A DNA stretch of 64,000 bases from Rugamonas fusca (GTDB taxonomy: Bacteria; Pseudomonadota; Gammaproteobacteria; Burkholderiales; Burkholderiaceae_D): NCBI RefSeq assembly GCF_014042365.1, contig NZ_JACEZS010000015.1, positions 62,001 to 126,000 on the forward strand, given 5' to 3'. The notes beneath the pieces are model-generated. The model searched no databases, was not told the DNA's origin, and saw only the letters and a program-made list of their open reading frames with translations. The first letter of the stretch is position 1, and every line of letters starts with the position of its first letter. The position numbers were made by a program, and so were the translations under genes. Positions 59,645 through 64,000 of the stretch are shown piece after piece.

Positions 59645-59674
59645 TAAAAAAAAGCCCGCTCATCAGAGCGGGCT
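59645..59674 (-). terminator. Intrinsic terminator displaced by the IS element
   Basis: Read on the minus strand, stem AGCCCGCTC (59674-59666) and GAGCGGGCT (59661-59653) with a 4-nt loop is followed by a T run (59653-59646). It serves the minus-strand lipoprotein gene at 59789-60391. The T run doubles as the IS target duplication, so it is still present next to the stem and termination is probably preserved. Confidence 0.85.
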
Positions 59675-59788
59675 AAATCCAATTCTTCTTAGGGAGTTGG
59701 AGGAGACAGGTGCAGTATGCTGCGGCGCGGCATATAAAGCAAATTTATCTTTCCAATATCCACTATTCAAAATTAATATATCTCGCGC

Positions 59789-60391
59789 TCAGATGCACGT
59801 CACCAGCACGTTGCTGATGGGTTTGTCGTGCATGACGCCCGTGCCGTTGGTCACGGTGCAAGTCTGGCCGACGGGCTGGGTCAGCACGGTCACGCCATAG
59901 GCATTGCCGTCGAACACGTTGCCCATCTGGAAGCCGATGCTGACGGATGGATCGGTGCCGGGCGTGACCGGACCGGCGGAGGCGCCGCCGCCATTGATCA
60001 GCACCAGGCCGGTGCCGGTGCTCTTGAGGCCAACCACGCTGCCACTCAGCAGGTAGCTGTTCTGGGTGCACTGGACGGTCACCAGGATGGAGCTGGTGTG
60101 GCCGGCCGAACCGCTGCCGTTGAACACCTGGCAGTTCATGTGGTCGGGCGGGGTCTGCTGCACCACGTTGTAGTTATCGCCGTAGGCCACTTGGCGGGCG
60201 AAGGTGAAGGTGGTGGCGCCGGCCGGCACCGACAGGGTGTCCGTGCCGTTGGCCAGCACCAGGCCGGAATTGGTCAGCGGACCGGCCGTGCTGATCACGC
60301 CGGATACGTCGAACATGGCTTTGCCGCCGCAGCCAGCCAGCACCAGGGCCAGGGCCAGCGCCGCAGTGGCGCGCAGGGTCGAAATTTTCAT
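59789..60391 (-). CDS. Lipoprotein with GLVLANG-type repeats (copy A)
   Basis: The 200-residue protein has a lipoprotein signal peptide (LRATAALALALVLAGCGGKA, lipobox LAGC). The mature part consists of two related units of about 90 residues, each with a Gly-Leu-Val-Leu-x-Asn-Gly strand (NSGLVLANGTDTLSVPAG; GTGLVLINGGG), a T-F-x-F strand or equivalent, a Y-x-V-x-V-x-x-Q-P segment (NYNVVQQTPPD; AYGVTVLTQPVGQTCTVTNG) and a final Cys-containing strand. It is a paralogue of the next upstream gene. ATG 60391 has GGAG 7 nt upstream. No function is known to me; surface or periplasmic anchoring is inferred. Confidence 0.82.
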   Translation of the reverse strand: MKISTLRATAALALALVLAGCGGKAMFDVSGVISTAGPLTNSGLVLANGTDTLSVPAGATTFTFARQVAYGDNYNVVQQTPPDHMNCQVFNGSGSAGHTSSILVTVQCTQNSYLLSGSVVGLKSTGTGLVLINGGGASAGPVTPGTDPSVSIGFQMGNVFDGNAYGVTVLTQPVGQTCTVTNGTGVMHDKPISNVLVTCI

Positions 60392-60440
60392 GGGGTTCTC
60401 CAAATAGTGGGCAGGGTGGCGCCGCGCGGCGCCGCCGGTG

Positions 60441-61061
60441 TTATTTGCTGCAGCTCACGTTCAGCGTGGTGACTTTGGCGGCCGGCATCACGGCGGCCGG
60501 GCTGTTGACCACGCACTTGACGGTGGGGTTGCCATTGTCATCGGTCGGCTGGGCCAGCACGGTCACGCCGTAGTTGCTGCCGTTCGGCACTTCCGTGGGG
60601 AAGGTGAAGCTGACGTCGGCGCCGGCCGTCGCAGGCGCCGCCACGGGCACGGTCTGGCTGCCGTTGGCCAGCACCAGGCCCTTGCCCACCAGGCCGTGCA
60701 CGGTGCCGCCCAGGCTGTAGGTGGCGGTGTGGCAGGTCACGATGGCCTGGCGCACGGTGTAGATGTTGGCCTTGCCCTTGTTGTACTGGATGGTCGTGTC
60801 GCAAGTGGCCAGCGCGGGGTCGGGTTGGGTCTTGATCTCGATGTCGAACGAGGCGTCGTTGGCCACCAGGTCGGGGAAGGTGAACGTGGTGTCGCCCGCC
60901 GCCGGCGACACGGTGGACGAACCATTCTGCAGCACCAGGCCGGGTTTGGTCAGGCCCACGATGGTGCCGCCCAGTTGCAGGCTGCCGGAGCCGCCGCCGC
61001 AGCCAGCCAGGGTGGCGCCGCACAGCACGGCCAGGCCGGCACGCAGGTACAAACTTTTCAT
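60441..61061 (-). CDS. Lipoprotein with GLVLANG-type repeats (copy B)
   Basis: The 206-residue protein has a lipoprotein signal (YLRAGLAVLCGATLAGCGGG, lipobox LAGC). It has two repeat units: LGGTIVGLTKPGLVLQNGSS with DTTFTFPDLVANDASFDIEI, and LGGTVHGLVGKGLVLANGSQ with VSFTFPTEVPNGSNYGVTVL. Each ends with a Q-P and a Cys-bearing strand (TQPDPALATC; AQPTDDNGNPTVKC). It shares the same architecture as copy A 49 bp downstream, so the two are a tandem duplication on one transcript. ATG 61061 has GGAGAGAG upstream; a longer frame lacks a signal peptide. Confidence 0.82.
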   Translation of the reverse strand: MKSLYLRAGLAVLCGATLAGCGGGSGSLQLGGTIVGLTKPGLVLQNGSSTVSPAAGDTTFTFPDLVANDASFDIEIKTQPDPALATCDTTIQYNKGKANIYTVRQAIVTCHTATYSLGGTVHGLVGKGLVLANGSQTVPVAAPATAGADVSFTFPTEVPNGSNYGVTVLAQPTDDNGNPTVKCVVNSPAAVMPAAKVTTLNVSCSK

Positions 61062-61251
61062 AAACACTCTCTCCAAATCGAATAGGGGCAGGGGCGGCAT
61101 GCCGGGGGCGTGGCCGCGGCGCAGGGCGCCGGCGCGCAACGCAGTGCGCATACTACACGCGCGGGCCATATTTTAGTGCATTTGGTAACAGCGGCGGGCA
61201 AACCCTTGTAACAGCCTGTGTCCGGGCTGGCCGGCGCCTGGCCCGCCAGCG

Positions 61252-62661
61252 TCAATGCACGCGGGTGTGTGCGCACACGGAACGCTTGCCCCGCACCTGG
61301 CAGGTGTTGCGCACGGCGCCGCGGGCATCGTGCACCTGGACTTCCCAGCTGTCCGGGCCGCGCCGTTCCATGGTCATGAAGCCAAAGCCGTCTATCCACG
61401 CGCTCAGCTGCTCGATGACGGCGCCCGGCGCCGGGCTGGTGCCGGGCGGCAGCGGATCGGGAATGGGCACGATGTCCTCGGCTGTGCCGGAAAAGCCGGC
61501 AATGAACTGGCTGGGATGGCCGCTGCTGAAGCTGACCTGCTGCCACAGGTGGACGTGGCCCGACAGCATCAGCTCCACATTGTCGGGCAACAGCCGCGGG
61601 TTGATGGCGCCAAAGCTCTGGATCAGGCCCGCGTCGCCCAGCAGCAGGCGCAGCTTGCCGGCGTCCTTCAGGTCCGCGCCTATGCCCAGCAGCGGGTGGT
61701 GCTCCACGCCTATCGTGTGGCGGGCGCGGCGCGCCAGTGCGTCCAGCTTGCGGTAAGTGTCCTGGTAGTGGGCCAGGCCGGCGTCGCCGGGCTGGAAGCC
61801 GCGCCAGGTGGTGGCCGCCGTGTCGAACACGAGCAACTGGCTGTCCGCGCCCAGCGGCACCGTGTAGGGATCGCTGTAGTCGCCACGGTCGTCGTTGGCC
61901 GCCGCGTCGCAGTCGCGGCCCGGCAGCAGCGGGCGGGGATCGAGGAAACGCCACCAGCCCTGGCCGGCCCGCGTGCAGCTTTCGTGATTGCCGCGCGCCA
62001 CCACCCACGGCGCGGCCCGCAGCAGCGCGGCGCCCGGCGCAAACAGGTCGGCCCGCCAGGCATCCCAGCCATAACCCCACGGGCTGCCGGCGCAGCCCTG
62101 GTCGCCGGCCGGGCACGGGTTCTCGCGGTAGTGGAAGTCGCCCACGTGGATCACCAGGTCGGGGTGCCACGCGGCGGCGGCGGCGGCCACGGTGGCGAAG
62201 GGATACTGGGCCGCGTCGTTGCAGGCCTGGAAAGCATCATCTTTCTTGAGCAGGCGGCAGCCCGTGTCGCCCAGCACCACGATGCGGTGCGGGTCGGCGG
62301 GCGGCAGCGGCAGCGGCCGCCCCTGCACGCTGGCGCTGGCCACGCCGGCCGGCAGCGCCGCTTCGCACACGCGCACGTCGAACACGGACGGCTTGGACAG
62401 CTCCGGCGGCGACACGGTGGCGCGCTGGGCGATGGTGGCCGGCGCGGCGCGCAGCGTCATCGGATGGGCCTTGCCGTCGAGCACGATGGCGGGGCAGGCC
62501 GGCGCCTGCGTGAGCACGCGCGCCACGGCCGCGCCATCCGCGCCCAGCACGACGTAGGACGTGAACGGCGTGTCATCGCCCGCCGGCGGGGCGGCGGCGC
62601 AAGCGGCCAGCAGCAGAGCGACGGCCAGCGTGGCCAGACGAAGGGGAAGGCGGAACGGCAC
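61252..62661 (-). CDS. Calcineurin-like metallophosphatase lipoprotein
   Basis: The 469-residue exported protein has a signal peptide with lipobox (LATLAVALLLAACAAAPPAG). The metallophosphoesterase motifs are in order: VVLGDTGCRL, DLVIHVGDFHYRENPC, VVARGNHESC, VEHHPLLG and LMLSGHVHLWQQ. It has a 130-residue N-terminal region and many Cys (for example NPCPAGDQGCAG; GRDCDAA), probably forming periplasmic disulfides. Substrate unknown; phosphodiesterase or acid-phosphatase activity is likely. It is on the same strand as the two upstream-directed lipoprotein genes but separated by 190 bp. Confidence 0.9.
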   Translation of the reverse strand: MPFRLPLRLATLAVALLLAACAAAPPAGDDTPFTSYVVLGADGAAVARVLTQAPACPAIVLDGKAHPMTLRAAPATIAQRATVSPPELSKPSVFDVRVCEAALPAGVASASVQGRPLPLPPADPHRIVVLGDTGCRLLKKDDAFQACNDAAQYPFATVAAAAAAWHPDLVIHVGDFHYRENPCPAGDQGCAGSPWGYGWDAWRADLFAPGAALLRAAPWVVARGNHESCTRAGQGWWRFLDPRPLLPGRDCDAAANDDRGDYSDPYTVPLGADSQLLVFDTAATTWRGFQPGDAGLAHYQDTYRKLDALARRARHTIGVEHHPLLGIGADLKDAGKLRLLLGDAGLIQSFGAINPRLLPDNVELMLSGHVHLWQQVSFSSGHPSQFIAGFSGTAEDIVPIPDPLPPGTSPAPGAVIEQLSAWIDGFGFMTMERRGPDSWEVQVHDARGAVRNTCQVRGKRSVCAHTRVH

Positions 62662-62867
62662 GGGAACTCCTCAGTGATGTAGCTGCGAATTTACCATGCC
62701 GGCCGGCGCCCGGTGGATGCCCGGCCGATGCCCGTCCCGTGGGCGGCGGCCGGCCACCAGCGGCGCGCGTCCTCACGGCCCGGCGGCGCGACGCAGGCCG
62801 CGACCGTGTCCGTCACGGCAATTGATGCGACAATACCGCCTTCCTTTGTCGCCATTGCCGTTCCCCC

Positions 62868-63575
62868 ATGCCCACCGTCCGCCCGCAAGCCCTGCTGTTC
62901 GACCTCGACGATACCCTGTGGCCGATCGCGCCCGTGATCGCGCAGGCCGAACTGGTGCTGCACGCCTGGCTGGCTGAACACGCGCCCGCCGTGGCCCGGC
63001 AATTTTCCATCGCCGACCTGCGCGCGCGCCGCATGGCCTTGCTGGCGCGGCGCCCGGAACTGATCGTCGACCTGGCGCACCTGCGCCGCGTGGGGCTGGA
63101 GGAAGCGTTCGCGCTGGCCGGCGCGGACGCGCGCCACATCGATGAAGCGATCCGCATCTTCCTCGTGGCCCGCAACGCCGTCACGCCCTACGACGACGTG
63201 CTGCCGGCGCTGGGCCGGCTGCGCGCGCGCTGGCGGCTGGGCACCATCACCAACGGCAACGCGGACCTGGAAAAGATCGGCCTGGCCCACCATTTCGACG
63301 CCTCCCTGGCCGCGCCCCAGTTTGGCCGCGCCAAGCCCGATCCGTCCATCTTCCTGGCCGGCTGCGCGGCGCTGGGGGTGGCGCCCGGGGCGGCCGTCTA
63401 CGTGGGCGACGACCTCAAGCTGGACGTGATCGGCGCCCAGCAGGCCGGGTTGCGGGCCGTCTGGCTCAACCGCCATGGCGGCAACGACCATGAGGAACTG
63501 GGTGTCGCGCCTGACGCCATCTGTGCCACGCTGGCTGAATTGGAGACGTGGCTGCATCAACTTGGGACCGAATGA
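62868..63575 (+). CDS. HAD-superfamily hydrolase (possible nucleotidase)
   Basis: The 235-residue cytoplasmic phosphatase has all HAD motifs: motif I LLFDLDDTLWPI (nucleophile and acid/base Asp), motif II LGTITNGN, motif III Lys in RAKPDPSIF, and motif IV VYVGDDLKLDVIGAQQAG. An alpha-helical C1 cap lies at about 20-100. It resembles YjjG-type pyrimidine nucleotidases and related small-metabolite phosphatases; the exact substrate cannot be set. It begins 206 bp from the divergent metallophosphatase and is followed 75 bp later by hrcA. Confidence 0.9.
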   Translation: MPTVRPQALLFDLDDTLWPIAPVIAQAELVLHAWLAEHAPAVARQFSIADLRARRMALLARRPELIVDLAHLRRVGLEEAFALAGADARHIDEAIRIFLVARNAVTPYDDVLPALGRLRARWRLGTITNGNADLEKIGLAHHFDASLAAPQFGRAKPDPSIFLAGCAALGVAPGAAVYVGDDLKLDVIGAQQAGLRAVWLNRHGGNDHEELGVAPDAICATLAELETWLHQLGTE

Positions 63576-63650
63576 TGGCGCAAGCGCGCCGCGAGCGTGC
63601 ATAATAAGCGGGTGACCCAGTTTGTTGCCGGCCCGCCGGCCTAGAGAAAT

Positions 63651-64000
63651 ATGCAACTCGATACCCGCGCCCAAACCCTGCTCAAAGCCCTGATCGAGCG
63701 GTACATCGCCGACGGCCAGCCGGTCGGCTCGCGAGCGCTGTCCAAGATTTCCGGCCTCGACCTGTCGCCGGCCACCATCCGCAACATCATGGCCGACCTG
63801 GAGGAACAGGGGTACGTCGCCAGTCCCCACACCTCGGCCGGACGCGTACCCACGCCGCGCGGCTACCGCATCTTCGTCGACACGCTGCTGACGGTGCAGC
63901 AGCTCGACGAGCAAGCCGTGGAAGCGCGCATGCGGCTGCAGGCGCCGCAGCCGCAGAAGATGATCTCCAACGCGGCGCAGATGCTGTCGCAGCTGTCGCA
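63651..64000 (+). CDS. hrcA: Heat-inducible transcription repressor HrcA, partial (runs off right edge)
   Basis: The first 116 residues are visible. The N-terminal winged-helix DNA-binding domain is clear: [79 protein letters not shown]. HrcA binds CIRCE elements to repress groE and, in many species, dnaK-grpE operons, with GroEL as co-factor. The gene continues beyond the window. The ATG at 63651 is preceded by a weak AGAG ribosome site. Confidence 0.95.
   Translation, partial: MQLDTRAQTLLKALIERYIADGQPVGSRALSKISGLDLSPATIRNIMADLEEQGYVASPHTSAGRVPTPRGYRIFVDTLLTVQQLDEQAVEARMRLQAPQPQKMISNAAQMLSQLS

Overview
The window is GC-rich, densely coded bacterial DNA from a betaproteobacterium, most likely an Oxalobacteraceae (Massilia/Duganella/Janthinobacterium type). 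This inference rests on recognisable gene content and order: lptD-surA-pdxA-rsmA diverging from amgK-murU-pepP-ubiH, nudJ-mnmA, a split pntAA-pntAB-pntB transhydrogenase, hrcA at the right edge, and a PEP-CTERM protein. No rRNA, tRNA or CRISPR array was seen.

Layout. 1-4400: two tandem Lys/Ala-rich secreted proteins, a divergent pair of DJ-1/PfpI-domain genes (one an AraC-type regulator), and two YceI proteins with a cytochrome b561. 4495-6790: a large palindrome, purB and a YibF-like GST. 6808-14905: a sucrose-utilisation locus (LacI regulator, TonB-dependent receptor, amylosucrase, fructokinase, sugar permease) with two palindromic operator candidates ahead of the receptor. 14948-18440: an iron locus, bfr-bfd diverging from feoA-feoB-feoC-like around a Fur-box-like site.

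18409-23344 is an accessory island. Two diverged BrnT/BrnA toxin-antitoxin cassettes, each preceded by the same roughly 123-bp upstream segment, flank a minus-strand three-gene operon. That operon encodes a zinc-ribbon pseudokinase, a vWA protein and a divergent adenylosuccinate synthetase (PurA) paralogue. I know of no named system with this composition, and it is the best candidate here for something undescribed. The antitoxin of the second cassette appears frameshifted.

23361-32130: an FMN glutamate-synthase-like protein, a GST, a 5'-3' exonuclease, an atypical receiver protein, mnmA, nudJ and the pnt operon. 32159-34259: a second accessory patch with a RelE/ParE-type toxin-antitoxin pair, an orphan ribbon-helix-helix protein and about 690 bp without a credible gene. 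34260-40501: a PEP-CTERM protein, a double-domain KaiC-like ATPase with partner genes, a collagen-like lipoprotein and a GGDEF-EAL protein. 40795-50877: envelope and core genes (cell-wall recycling, ubiquinone, LPS export, OMP chaperone, vitamin B6, rRNA methylation). 51001-58562: a four-gene signalling cassette (heme-motif sensor, large hybrid kinase, CheR, REC-kinase). 58592-59644: a complete IS1595-family element inserted in the T-tract of a terminator. 59789-64000: two related lipoproteins, a metallophosphatase lipoprotein, a HAD phosphatase and the start of hrcA.

Many very long open frames antisense to these genes are by-products of the high GC content and were left out.
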